Assembly: GCF_037975245.1 (NCBI RefSeq) | Contig: NC_092568.1 | Coordinates: 4,105,001 to 4,169,000 of the forward strand | From: Apostichopus japonicus | Lineage: Eukaryota > Echinodermata > Holothuroidea > Aspidochirotida > Stichopodidae | Direction of reading: 5' to 3' | DNA length: 64,000 nt | Part shown: positions 22,233 through 34,369 of the stretch, piece after piece | How positions within the stretch are numbered: position 1 is the first letter of the stretch | Layout: the number at the start of each line of letters is the position of its first letter | Made by a program: the position numbers and the translations under genes | The notes under the pieces: generated by a model | Told to the model about the DNA's origin: nothing | Database searches by the model: none | Seen by the model: the letters and a program-made list of their open reading frames with translations, nothing else

Positions 22233-23300
22233 ATGGAAACTCTGTGCACTAATGATGGTAAGAATTTTAAAGGTATTGTAATCAGGGATAAAGAAACCAG
22301 ACCCATTCGATTTGTCGATGGTACTAGTAAGAATTCATTAGATGAAGTACTTAGAATTTTAGATGTTTTGAAACTTAATTCTGGTCTTGCAGTTAATCTA
22401 GAGAAATCTAGAGAATTTATTCATAAGTTCACGTTTGCATTGAAGGTGGAGAACTATATTTTTCGACATAACAAAAAGAATAATAAGAATAAAATTAATA
22501 AAATTAATTAATTTGGAGGAACTCAAGGAAGCTTTCTCCTCATTAATAAATATTTGAAATATTCACAATTTCCCAATACTCAATTCTTATAGTTTGCTAC
22601 TATTCGTTGTAATATTTCTGTAGTGAGTCTAAATTCTTGTAGTTTTTCTATAAATTGTAGTACTTCTTCTAATTTTTCCTATCATATTTATTGTTCTCTA
22701 TCCGCCATGTTGGTCGTTATTATACTGCATGGTAATGCTCAGCTTCATTTTTATTTAATTTTTGCCATTTTTGATTGAATACGTTATTTGAATATTAAAA
22801 TATAGTTGAAATAAACAGAGGAAAAAAATAATAATGATGATAATCTAGAGAAATGTAATCTGTTTCCACTCAGCCTTTGGGTGTGGTCCTTTTGGGATCT
22901 CAGTCCAGTATAGGTCATAGTGTTATTGTTAAGTCTATTGCTCTATAACAGTTAGTTAATCTCTTTCTAGTACTGCCAAATATCCCTCAATGCTTCATCA
23001 AAGAAATTGAAAGTATTGTAGCCAATTGTACTTGGTCAGGTAACCCTCATCAAATTAAGCAAATGAGTTGCTTTAATACTGTTGAAGACGGTGGATTGAA
23101 AGTAAATAAATTAAGAGAAATGAAGGGGTTTTTGAAAATTCTTCTTTGATCTGAAGAGCTTAATTCGACTTCCGGGAAGGATCTTGTTGTTAATTGTAAT
23201 TGTTGAGAGGATGACATCTCTGGATCCCAAAAATCTTTTTGAGATGGAAGTTTTCAGTGGGTGGGTCGAACCCTTTCATCATATTGCTACTGATAATGTT
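22233..23300 (+). pseudogene. Decayed LINE (L1-like clade) ORF2 fragment
   Basis: At 22233-22440 the frame reads RFVDGTSKNSLDEVLRILDV and LKLNSGLAVNLEKS. This fits the reverse transcriptase segment after the catalytic box, where active copies have an aromatic-A-D-D box. Here the box is FVDG, so it would be inactive. At 22973-23149 a second frame reads LPNIPQCFIKEIESIVANCT, then W.GNPHQIKQM and NTVEDGGLKVNKLREM. This fits the downstream L1/Tx1-type region with its W.G and EGGL-like motifs. The stretch between has lost its frame. Later text (LDPKNLFEM near 23218) probably continues it. Ends are not defined. It is a dead fragment. Confidence 0.7.
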
Positions 23301-23375
23301 GGAAACTAGATTGTATTGAATAACCACCAATTTGTATTGATAATAAGACCCTGTATTATGATTTCTAATTATCAA

Positions 23376-23487
23376 TCTATCTGTCTATCTATCTATCTAT
23401 CCATCCATCCATCCATCCATCCATCCATCCATCCATCCATCCATCCATCCATCCATCCATCCATCCATCCATCCATCCATCCATCTA
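23376..23487. repeat. (TCTA)n then (TCCA)n microsatellite
   Basis: Six TCTA/TCTG units lead into about 21 uninterrupted ATCC units. It lies in or just after the decayed LINE fragment. Confidence 0.95.
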
Positions 23488-26400
23488 TGGCTTATATTAT
23501 TAAAATAAAATTTCTTTAATTTAATATAGTAAATAAAGTATTTAAAGTTTTGTCAATCTTTAAAGCTGCAAACTGAATGGGTTCATGGTCCTGTATAACT
23601 GTTCTTAGGCAAATATAGACCCAGTTAATATGGATGCTATGTACTGTATGGTCTATATATATGTCAAAGCTGTATTCACATAGTGTACATAATGTTTAAG
23701 GGCTAAGTTCCAGAATTAAATACAGGGTGTTGTTATGTATGTAAATTCATTACTTTGTGGATTATTTTACATGTTACAGTATTTGACACTAATTTGCATA
23801 TCAATTGCATTACAATTGTCTACAATACCTGATGCCGTTAATCATTCGCATCTGCACAGTAATGTGGCTGTTCTAATTAAACTCTTCAGGAAAAGTGAGT
23901 AGAAGATTGAACATCCTTGACATTAGTTGTCAATTTGAAAGTAAGATTTTTTTCTTCTCATCTCTTATAGTTTCATCGAGTTAAATACTTACCAGGTAAA
24001 TAAAAACGCTTTAATTGTGATGCCTTAACTTTAGGCCCGATTATCAGATTTTGAAGGTACGTATACCTTGAAGCTAGTTTCTTGTTAGATTTGTTTCTTT
24101 TACCTCCAAGGACTTACTGGTCTGGGAAGTAAATCCTGTGCCTGGATTGCATGATTTCTCTACTGAAACCTTTCATCGTCATTTTACAGATTATTTGTTG
24201 ATAAAGTCTTGTGTTGACCCCCTACTAAAGAAATCTATAAGGAGGGAAAGATTTCCTAAGAGATCAGTAGAATGTAAAACAAACGTACATGAGGTTGCTC
24301 GGTAGGCTATCCGAAAGCTTGTCCTAGTTGGCAGGACGTACTTACTCTGTCGGACTAAAAAGAACTTCACCATGTTGTTTCTATGCATATCTCTCATATT
24401 ACTTTAATCTTGTTAACAAAAATTGCTTGGCAGGGCTTATATAGTTTAGAAATTTAGTCAAAAGAATGTTAAACTTTCGGTATAGCATTCTGTCTTGTTA
24501 TGAATATTGATGCAAAAAGACAAGTCTATTGTTTGAATTCATATCTTTCACTAGTCATATTCACGACATAAAGAAATTAAGAGACATACAATTAAGTGTT
24601 ATCGGAATCAAGTGATACAGTTGTCAATTTAAGCAGCTTAAGCTTAGAATTTTGTACACATTAAACAAAATTTCATGGCATTAAAGTATGTTAAAAATGT
24701 CCTATTGGAACTATGATAGGTGGAAGAATTGCCATCCCCCCACCCCTTCACCCCCATGTCCCCCCAAAAGTGTAACATGTATGTCCAAAGGTCGAGTTGA
24801 GGCTTTTCTTTTTTGAGTTAGTAGAAAGTTTCCCAGTTTAACACTAAGTGGTCATCAGCATGGCCTTTTAATATGCTAGGAAGTCAAGAAATGGTTACTT
24901 TAACTCAATAGAGGACAAAAGAATCAAACCCACCCTCTCTTCCCCCCCACCCACCCATTTCTGACCATCTCATTTTAAACTGTTAATTTACTTTTCTGCA
25001 ATATGCCTAGAGATGTGGCTGTTAGTTTTTTTGGCAATTTGGATGGAATAATATGGAGTTATAGGAAGTTGTTGGACATTTAAAGGAGCTGTTTGCCATT
25101 GGTTTCCATTCTGTGGCAGTTACTACCAAACCCAATCACTGAAGTATATCTTATGAAATTGCAGTTAAAATCTCTCTAGACTTAAATGGTCGTGAAGTGA
25201 ACATTAACGTTTGGATTATTAATGATCGCAATCCATTAGCTTAATTTCAGGGCTCAGATAGATTTCATATATTTCTTTTAATCAAATATAAAGTGCAAGA
25301 GGAGAAAAGTTTTAATGGGTTTGTCTTCAGCGCTTGGAATTTTTTTAGTCAATTGCTACATCAGAGTACATTAATAGGTAAACCGCACTAGTTTTATGTT
25401 GCATATTCCAAGTAAAATATCAACAACAAATTTGTGACAGGAATATTGTAAGCTGTTGAATGTACATAATTAATACTATCGTAAACAACACCCTGCCCAT
25501 TCTTGGAAGTTAATAATATCTAATATCTGGCGTTAACAAGTTATGTAAAAACAGTAGACATTAACTTGGAATAGTTTAATGAGAAACAGAATATTAAAGT
25601 GAAAGTTTACATGTTACTGTAAGTTGAATTTAATTTTCTTGATCCTTGTAATATCATACGTAGCTTGCCCGAGATATTTGCTGATAAATACTTTGTTAAG
25701 TGACGGAATTTTACTGGAGTAGAATTTCAACCCAAAAACTTTCAACAGTTTAAATCCCATCCATGCTTTTTTTTTCATTCATCTAGCATTTTCTCTGTCA
25801 GGCCTTTTGCAATGAGCGTACCTCTTTAATTTTATGACTTCAGGGACAAATGGATTTTGTTTTACTTCAGAACTCTTTTAATTCTGTCCTTGCTAAAGTG
25901 GCAGCACTGTATGAGTATTTTTTGGTGGCATTCCGTCCAAGTTTAACAACCTTGTCTCCCCTGGCATTCGGGTCGTCCTTGAAAGGATTTTTTAGTCGTT
26001 TTTGAGTGACTTGTTGTTTGATGATCCATTAAAGTCTGCATCCGGCTTAGGTTAATAAGAGAGATGAGAGATCACAAAGAGAGAAAAATAGAAATGAAAA
26101 AGGAGATTAATATCATGGGTGTATTCAGTACAAACGGGTGGAAAACAATTAAAGAATTGGAAAATTCTGAGAATTGATTGAAAACATTGAGTGTAAAGTA
26201 ATTGAATTCGTTCAAATTCATTAAAACACATTATTTCAAGGTCTTTGAATGAATTGTAAATTTACTTTTAGATTTTAGATTCCTGTACAGTCTTATTTTT
26301 AAAGATTACAGAGTTTTGCTGACTATCAAAGAATTAATCATGATATTACTTAATAATTCCAAGAAAGTATAAATCATTTCCTTTTTTATTCATCTCAAGA

Positions 26401-26503
26401 TTGCTGACTTATCTTTTTGTGTATTTTCAACTTTAATTCATGAACAACTTTACTTAAACACTGCCAATCATTAGTGCTGTCTTCTACCAATTCTTCACAT
26501 TAA
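23488..26503. other. Unassigned 3-kb sequence
   Basis: No bounded element was seen. A frame from about 25852 to 26004 (FVLLQNSFNSVLAKVAALYE, then FLVAFRPSLTTLSPLAFG) has a coding-like look after TTATGACTTCAG, but no family could be named and it is not listed as a gene. C-rich tracts lie near 24740 and 24945. Confidence 0.4.
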
Positions 26504-27660
26504 ACACTGCCAAATAGTAGTGCTATGTTCAACAGATGGTTTATCTGGTTGAAGAATAATACAATAACAATACAACAATACAATACAATAACACAAACAA
26601 ACAATACAACAAACAAACAATACAACAAACAAACAATACAATACAACAAACAATACAATACAATACAACAAACAAACAATACAACAAACAATACAATAAC
26701 ACAAACAAACAATACAACAAACAAACAATACAACAAACAATACAACAAACAAACAATACAACAAACAATACAACAAACAAACAATACAACAAACAATACA
26801 ATACAACAAACAATACAATACAATACAACAAACAAACAATACAACAAACAAACAATACAACAAACAATACAACAAACAAACAATACAACAAACAATACAA
26901 CAAACAAACAATACAACAATATAATACAATAAACAATACAATACAACAAACAATACAACAAACAAACAAACAATACAACAAACAATACAATACACTGACA
27001 ATTATTAGTGCTGTATTCGACCAATTGTTCATACAACTCACTATATTTTAACACTGTCAAATAGTAGTGCTATGTTCAACAGATGGTTCAACTGGTTGAA
27101 CAACAATACGTTAACACTGCGTATTATCAGTGTATTCGACCAATTCTTCATATAATTCACTATATATAAACACTGCCAAATAGTAGTGCTATGTTCAACA
27201 GATGGTTCAACTGGTTGAACATCAATACATTAACACTGCCAAGTATTAGTGCTGTATTTCACCAATTCTTCATACAACTCACTATATTTAAGCGCTACCA
27301 AATAGCAGTGCTAAGTTCAATGAATGGTTGATCTGGTTGAACAATAATACATAAACACTGACAATCATTAATGATTTATTCAACCAATTCTTCATACAAC
27401 TCACTATATATAAACACTGCCAAATAATAGTGCTATGATCAACAGATGTTTCATCTGGTTGAACATACTTAAACACTGACAATTATTAGTGTTGTATCGA
27501 CCAATTCTTCATATTACTCACTATATTAAACACTGCCAAATAATAGTGTTATGTTCAACAGATGGTTCATCTGGATGAACAACAAGACTTAAACTGCCAA
27601 TTGTTAGTGCTTTATAATATTCAACAGATGGTTAGTATAGTTAAACACTGGCAATAGTAC
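26504..27660. repeat. Satellite of 117-123 bp with a microsatellite inside one monomer
   Basis: Monomers contain AACACTGCCAAATAGTAGTG, the inverted-repeat phrase GTTCAACAGATGGTTCAACTG followed by GTTGAAC, and GACCAATTCTTCATA. Markers fall at 26517, 27061, 27180, 27302, 27425 and 27540. The first gap is 544 bases because a microsatellite of about 435 bases sits inside that monomer. The last monomers shorten and diverge to about 27770. Confidence 0.9.
26556..26995. repeat. Complex microsatellite (ACAAT/ACAAACAA)
   Basis: Mixed units AATAC, AACAAAC and ACAATACAACAAAC repeat without interruption on the A-rich strand. The plus-strand QTNNTTN and minus-strand CIVCLLY reading frames are artefacts of the stop-free repeat. 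Confidence 0.95.
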
Positions 27661-27770
27661 TGTGTTAAACATATTGTTTGTTTATTTACGTTGGATGAAC
27701 AGCACTATTTAAACACTAAAGTCATGTATTGGACTGGTTACTCATCTACATTGGATGAACAACAGAATAT

Positions 27771-29756
27771 GAATATATATATTTTTAAGTAGCAGCCTGT
27801 GTCCAGAAAAAATGCATATCATTTTGCACAAAATTTAAGTGATTGAAAAGAACACAGATTTTTGTGTAAATCTAGACTGCACTTAATTATTATGCCTTGT
27901 GTAAGATCACTCCTGCACAATTGAATGTAAACTTGTAATGTATTGTAATCGCATAATCCTGCATTGAATGTAGAAAAGAAATATTTGTAACACCAGACTA
28001 TACTTAAATTGTAATGTATTGTAATCGTTTCATCTTTTATTGTATCTATTCAGATTGTCACAGAGCAATCAAGTAGCTAGAACAGAATTTGAACTTTAGT
28101 GACCACAGGAAACTGAAAAGACTCCGGTTCACATCCTGCTTCCAGCTAATAACTTCTTAAAGACTGAAAAGTTTAATTTTTAATACCCCATTCATTTTGT
28201 TGTTAATTAGATGCTTACATTTTGACTCAATCTCATTCCATTGTTCTCATGCCTCTGAAATATTTCATCATATTTATGATTCATTTTTTCCCCCTGTAGT
28301 GTTGATATTTATCCTATCTAGAGTGATTATTCCTTAGTAATAATAAGCTCAAACATTTGTGATGGCTGTTCGGGAAAACGTTTTTCTCCTTTTCTTTTGA
28401 GGCTCAAAAACAAGCTATCATGACAAATCGCACGTTATTTTCCTTGAAACCCATTAATTTGATGATTGCCTAATCATCCAAATTATGCCTTAGGCCATCA
28501 CGTACTTCTTCAGAGATAATCCGCAAATCAGCAAACCGGCTAGTGAATGTGGAGTTACAATGACATATAGATGACGTATAAGGCTCCAGTGGTAATCTAC
28601 AATACGGTGCATATCATTAGTTCAGGCTGCGCCTCTGGCTAACCTGCAGTTTCATTAATGACTATTATGAATATATTATTCATTGACTTAACATTTATCA
28701 AACCTAATTCCCCATTTCGACATTTTTAATTGTCTCTAAATATTAACGATCCATTTCCTTCCATTGCTGTCTTCTGAGTCGATTGTTATCATTTCGTTGA
28801 TATTTAGGTCACCGAGCGTGTAGTCTTGTTTTTATAAAGCAGAGAGAATTCCTATTTAAATTGTTTGCAATCGAACAATCTTCAACTCCTATGTTCCTTC
28901 CAGAAGCCTTGGCAGTGAAAGACAAACAAAGCGTTTTACGATTTTCTTCTAGTTTTTTTAAAAAAACATTTAAGGAAAAAAGAATCAGTTTGGTCACTCT
29001 GTTAAGTGTCAGGTGTTGAAAACGCCCTGTAGCATTTTCAAACCCTTTAAAGAGTTTGGATGACTGAAATTTCGGTGATACGTCCTTTTTCCTGTTAAGT
29101 TCAAATGTCCATCGTACAGTGAAAGCTATATATATATATAAGAGATGAGTAAATATTAACGATACTTTAAGACTTTCCAAACCAAAGATTTTAGCCTAAT
29201 ATATTTTTCCAGAAAATAGTAATTGTGATATTTACTACCCAAAGCACAAGCCAGTCAGCTAAAGAGGTCAAGCAAAAGTCTCAAAACTGTATCAAAAACC
29301 GCAGAAAAGAATCCCCCTGTTTTCCATTTTCCTTTTTTTTTTTTTGAATTGCACCTTCTTTATAACAACCAGTTGACCATAAAATATTGGGTAGGTTAGG
29401 ATTTTTAAGACTTTGTTACAAGCTTGTTTTTATAGATGTTTACAGCCTTTCTAACTGAAAATAAAGTGAGTTTAAAATTCTGCCCATTAATGGGGTATCG
29501 ACAGATGCATGACGTAAATCAGAGCACCAGAATTTCCAATAGTCAGTAATTAATTAAGCTAATCAGCTAGCTGGGGGGGGGGGGACTAACTTAAGGTATT
29601 TCTCTCATTGCTATTAATTTACTCTTACCATCTTTTTACTGATCGGTTATTTTGTACTTCTTGTTTGCATGTTCTATGAAACAAGATGAATGTTTATGTT
29701 AACCATTCAAGAACTGAATCTCTCCAACTACCTACTTATTATCAAAGTTTACATAG
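27771..29756. other. Unassigned 2-kb sequence
   Basis: A 123-codon minus-strand frame at 28809-29180 has no recognised domain and is within chance length for this composition. A TGTAATGTATTGTAATCG phrase is repeated at about 27936 and 28011. A G12 tract lies at about 29573-29584. Confidence 0.45.
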
Positions 29757-30300
29757 TTGCAATCAATGCCTATCTACTTGCAATCAAGGCCTATCTACTT
29801 GCAATCAAGGCCTCTACTTGCAATCAAGGTCTATCTACTTGCAATCAAGGCCTATCTACTTGCAATCATGGCCTCTACTTGCAATCAAGGCCTATCTACT
29901 TGCAATCATGGCCTCTACTTGAAATCATGGCCTCTACTTGCAATCAAGGCCTATCTACTTGCAATCATGGCCTCTACTTGCAATCAAGGCCTATCTACTT
30001 GCAATCAAGGCCTATCTACTTGCAATCAAGGCCTATCTACTTGCAATCAAGGCCTATCTACTTGCAATCAAGGCCTCTACTTGCAATCAAGGTCTATCTA
30101 CTTGCAATCAAGGCCTATCTACTTGCAATCAAGGCCTATCTACTTGCTATCGAAAACTACCTACTTATCATCAAAGTTTACATAGTTGCAATCAAGGCCT
30201 ATCTACTTGCAATCATGGCCTCTACTTGCAATCAAGGCCTCTACTTGCAATCAAGGCCTATCTACTTGCAATCAAGGCCTATATACTTGCTATCCACAAC
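29757..30300. repeat. 21/19-bp minisatellite
   Basis: About 26 units of CTACTTGCAATCAAGGCCTAT occur. Short units lack the TA of TAT (19 bp), so all three forward frames stay open in turn, giving AIKAYLL, CNQGLST and QSRPIYL peptides. Variant units carry CATGG for CAAGG. A segment (ACCTACTTATCATCAAAGTT near 30160) repeats the text just before the array at about 29730, so array and edge have been duplicated together. Confidence 0.95.
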
Positions 30301-30560
30301 TACCTACTTGAAAGATCAAGTTCTACCTTCTTCCGATTGAGGTTAATCTGCTAGCAATCTAGAATAATATGCTTGTGACTGAGGTCCACCTCCTTCGAAG
30401 TCTACCTGCTGGCGATCTAAGGTCTACCTCCTTTAATGGAAATCTGCTTTGTGATCGAGGTCTACCTCCTTTTGATGACTGTAAATCTGCTTGTGATCAT
30501 TGGCCACTTGTGATCATAGCCTACAAGATTACTGAGTCACCTGGACTTACAGAACAACTG
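30301..30560. repeat. Degenerate continuation with GGTCTACCTCC units
   Basis: GAGGTCCACCTCCTT, AAGGTCTACCTCCTTT and GAGGTCTACCTCCTTTTGAT alternate with AAATCTGCTTGTGATC-like text at roughly 50-base spacing. This is a diverged tandem region flanking the minisatellite. Confidence 0.6.
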
Positions 30561-30573
30561 AATTTACCATTGG

Positions 30574-30945
30574 TCTCAGCTCAGACAAAATATACTCCAT
30601 GGATTGTGTGCACCTGGACTGCAGCAAACAACAGGATATACCATCTAGGTCCCTAGCTCAGACAAAATGTACTGCAAGGATAATATCCACATGGACTACA
30701 CAACTTAAGGAATTTCCATTCTTCCCTGTATTCTTATGTGTCATCGCATAATGCTGTGGAAGGAGCCTATCATTGGTAGAAAGCACACCTGGTACACCAT
30801 TGAAATGGTTATACCCTATAATGTATGTGCAGTGCAAATTAGCCAGTGGATATAGCCTCTAGTATATGTGCAGTGCAAAGTAGCCAGTGTTAATACCCTC
30901 TAGTGTATATGTGCAGTGCAAATAAGCCAGTGGATATATCTTCTA
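30574..30945. repeat. Two short tandem duplications
   Basis: CAGCTCAGACAAAATATACT and CTAGCTCAGACAAAATGTACT mark two copies of an 80-bp block (30576, 30653). From about 30825 a 55-bp unit with TGTGCAGTGCAAATTAGCCAGT occurs three times with small changes. Confidence 0.7.
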
Positions 30946-33342
30946 ATTATTCATAGTCTGTTGAAGGTTGTATTCCTTACCCAATGCAACCCCCCTCCCA
31001 CCCTGTCCCTCCCCTTTCCCCAGTTTTTTTCTGTTTATTCGTCCAGCAATGGGTCAACAAATTTCAAATTTAATCAAAAATCCCAGTCTAATTTGCATAT
31101 AAGTCTCTGGGCTGGGAGTTGTTATTGACCTCAGCAATTAATGGAGCTTGGTTTGTCTGCTGAAGTCTCTGCTCTTGGAATATGTACTTTGTTTTAAAAT
31201 AGAACAATTAATTCACCTCTTATCGGCATGGAGAAACACCTAAACAGAAAAGGTGTGGGAAGTATGTTAAGGTCATGCAAACTTTGTAAAATGAACCGCA
31301 ACTTTGCCGGCACCACCAGTTGGCTGTTTAGAGAACCCCTATGTTATCAGCATCTCCGTAGCAACCGGTCGATCACATGTTTACTCCAGAGAATGTGCTG
31401 AAGTGTTCAGTGAGTGTCAGCCTTCTCAATCGGTCTCAGTTCCCTCCCACAGTTTCCTCTGTTATTTTGCTTGTACTGTATCCTCTTCATGAAGAGGTTC
31501 TCCCCAAGACTCTTCTCGGCAGTTAATACCAGATGCTCTACTCTCTAGCATGCTTCAGTGCTGTAAAAATTCACATGGGAACCAACTGAGGACTTTGGTG
31601 AGAGCTTCTCTCCCAATATTCAAGCTTACAGGCATGCTTTCCTGTGACAGGTCTTTTCTCGCCTATAAATCCATCCGCAGTACTCGATGTTGTCAACCAA
31701 CGCCTTAAAGTGGTTCAGAGCAAAGATGGGGAGAGGAAGTTGGAAAAAGGAAAAGAATTTCAGTTTATTCCGAGTTTATGTCACTACTAGAGGTATTTCA
31801 AATTTCTATGAATGGCTTTGTTGGAAGGATACATATAACCCTTTGGCAATTCTGACTTTTCAAAAAGTTGTCTGATCAGAGGCATAGTCCACCACCATCA
31901 TCATCTCCATCCACTCTCTACTATCGAATAACCCCTCCCCTTACCCACCTCTCCCCTGACCCCTCTCCCTATTCTTGCAAGATGTATGCACAGTCATCGC
32001 CTTGTTCCATGAAAGCTGAAATATAACGGTACGTGACTTAAATGACATAAAAATCGTTCCAGAGACTAAAAGACAAACGAGGAACTGTAAAATGATAAAA
32101 AGTACAATAGAAATCTACTTGGAGTTTGAGACAAACGATTTGCATTCTTCAATCAATATGACAAGACTTCTTGTTGTGAAGCTTAATATTCCATGTATTA
32201 TATGTGATATTCTGTTATAGATACATTTACCCTACAGTTTGTGATCACAGTCCAGTCCTTGTCTATACTCACTGTGCAAGGGAAACATAACAAGTACCAA
32301 TTCATGTACAAAAGCAGTGCAAATCTGAATCACAAAAATTGATTCAGAGTCGTCAAAAATGCGAAGAGCATTTTTGGGGTATGTCATTGGTTCTTGAGAA
32401 ATAATATCTCAAAATTAGCAATATGACGACTTTATGATTGATCAAATTTGAAAACCTGTGTAATATGTGTATCCAATACCAAATGCTTGTCATTAAGTGG
32501 TTTTCTTCAAATGAAGTGATGTTGTAATTATATTCATTATGTATTAATCATAAGTATTTACCCCATAAATGCAGTTATATGATATATGTTTGTTCAATGG
32601 TAATATCATACAAGTCTCAGTGAGAGTAAACACTTCCATGCTATCATAACAACATTTTGAAAATGTGCTGAAGTTCTTTTCCTTTTCATATTTGTTAAGC
32701 TTTCTTTTCTTTTGGAAATACTAAGGATGACATAATCACTTTAACATATTCTAACAGTTCTAACCAGTAGCTAAGTTTACTTTGTAAATTTGGGACTGTT
32801 TAGACCTTTAATATATTGAAGTCCTCACAGTAGTTAAATTTACTTTGTAGATTAGCTGCCTGTAGCTATTGTTCTCCTTCAGCTTCAGAGTAGACAGCCA
32901 GTAACTGCATTCCTTGAAAGTCATCTGGTTAATTGATCAGAAGGAATGGACTCTTAATGGCTTTGCTCTCGGCACAAGAGCAAACCGGTTTGCCGAGAAC
33001 CCTCCCTGGTTGAGAAACAAGTTTCAGTCAATCCTGTTTGCGTCCATCCTGTTGAATAAATTAATGGTGATAAAGAGTTGTGACCAGAATATCAACTCCA
33101 AATCCCTATGATGTTTGGAAGAGTGTTTCTATGATCAAAAATTCCGGCTTGTCATCCTTATCAAGGTCAGGGTGAAGGAGAGGAGGAGGGCTGTATTTCG
33201 TTTGTCACACTTTGAATGTACTCTTGTTCAGGTGCAAAACACAGTATATAAACCTTCCTCAGACTTTATCCTTCACAGAAAATAATGAACCAATATATGT
33301 CATATATATATGGGTGTATGTGGGTGTATGTATGTATGTATA
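30946..33342. other. Unassigned 2.4-kb sequence
   Basis: No credible gene was found. A TCTTCATGAAGA palindrome lies at about 31483. A TATG-rich microsatellite occupies 33310-33345. Short plus-strand frames at 31304-31492 and 32914-33111 show no domain. Confidence 0.4.
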
Positions 33343-33779
33343 TATAAAGAGTGGTTATTCTGTGTAAAAATTGTCAGATTCAAAGCGCCATGAGGGGTGC
33401 ACTCTGTACAATCATAACACTTGGGTAATACGCCCTTAATGACAGTTATTCAAAGCCAATTTATAAGCTTTACATTGAACACACCAGTAGAATCACTGTG
33501 GTCGAGTGGTACGGACTTCGGTTCGTGACACAAAGATCCGGGGTTCAATTCCTACCTTCGCCTGATGAGTCCCAAAAGGACGAAACCGGATGTGAAGTGG
33601 AATTTTTCTGGTGTGTTACATACCACTTGCTACACATTCAATTCTTATTTACGGCTTGGCTTGCCTATAAAGAGTCGTTATTCTGTGTAAAAATTGTCAG
33701 ATTCAAAGCGTCAGGGGTGCACTCTGTACAATCATAACACTTGGGTAATATGCCCTTAATGACAATTATTCAAAGCCAA
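33343..33779 (+). repeat. Composite repeat: tRNA-like unit between 115-bp direct repeats
   Basis: Direct repeats at 33343-33459 and 33666-33779 share CTGTGTAAAAATTGTCAGAT, GCACTCTGTACAATCATAAC and GACAGTTATTCAAAGCC-like text. Between them a tRNA-like head (GGTCGAGTGGTACGGACTTC, then B-box-like GGGGTTCAATTCC at 33540-33552) occurs. The acceptor stem does not pair, so it is not a working tRNA gene. A SINE dimer, or a SINE with a shared 3' body before and after, fits best. Confidence 0.75.
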
Positions 33780-34030
33780 CAAATTCAACAACAACAGACC
33801 AAGTAAAGCAACAAGTACATAGTAGGTTGACTTGATTTAACTTATCATTACTCATCGATTAAGTACTGTCTTTGTTTCTTTAGGTATAATGGTCTTTTTT
33901 TGTTTATATCTATATATTTGCTCAATTTATGCAATTTTGTGACAGCTGATGCTATATATTGTTCCACACACAAACCACTTTTTAAAATTTTAGGTCACAT
34001 GTGACACTCAAACCTTGAATGTGTTCCAAC

Positions 34031-34361
34031 CAGTGGCAGAGCGTCCATACAGTCAGGGGGGCGGATGCCCCCCCTGACAGACTCAAATAGACTGCTGGCG
34101 CCCTTTTCAGCGTTTTACCACTTTTTACTTATTCGCGATTATTTACTTTTTTATTGCGCTCTCATCTACTTATTGACATTTGTCACATTTTGTTGGCGAT
34201 GACACCTATTTATTTTTCCGGCGATCTAGGAATTATCTTTACTCAAAAAATGTCTGTACGCTCTGCGTCAACCTGTGGTGGCGCTCCGCTTAGATAGTGT
34301 CGAAAGCGCCCCTACAAACCATTCTCGCCCCCCTTGACCAATACCCCTAGCTCCGCCACTG
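34031..34361 (-). mobile_element. hAT-type MITE, copy 3 (331 bp)
   Basis: The ends are CAGTGGCAGAGC and GCTCCGCCACTG, with a perfect 8-bp TSD, GTTCCAAC, at 34023-34030 and 34362-34369. It is the inverted relative of 11024-11406 and is about 50 bases shorter through internal deletions. It has the same G/C-run stem and internal TTATTGACATTTGTCACATT phrase, and no coding sequence. Confidence 0.95.
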
Positions 34362-34369
34362 GTTCCAAC

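Noticed and set aside
26495-27060. Open frames up to 186 codons on both strands
   Set aside because: They are translations of the ACAAT/ACAAACAA microsatellite (poly CIVCLLY, QTNNTTN).
28809-29180. 123-codon minus-strand frame
   Set aside because: No recognisable domain or splice context. A few frames of this length are expected by chance in 64 kb.
29686-30354. Open frame of 216 codons
   Set aside because: It is a product of the 21/19-bp minisatellite. All three forward frames are open.
33498-33565. Functional tRNA gene
   Set aside because: A- and B-box-like words are present but the acceptor stem does not pair. A SINE head is more likely.
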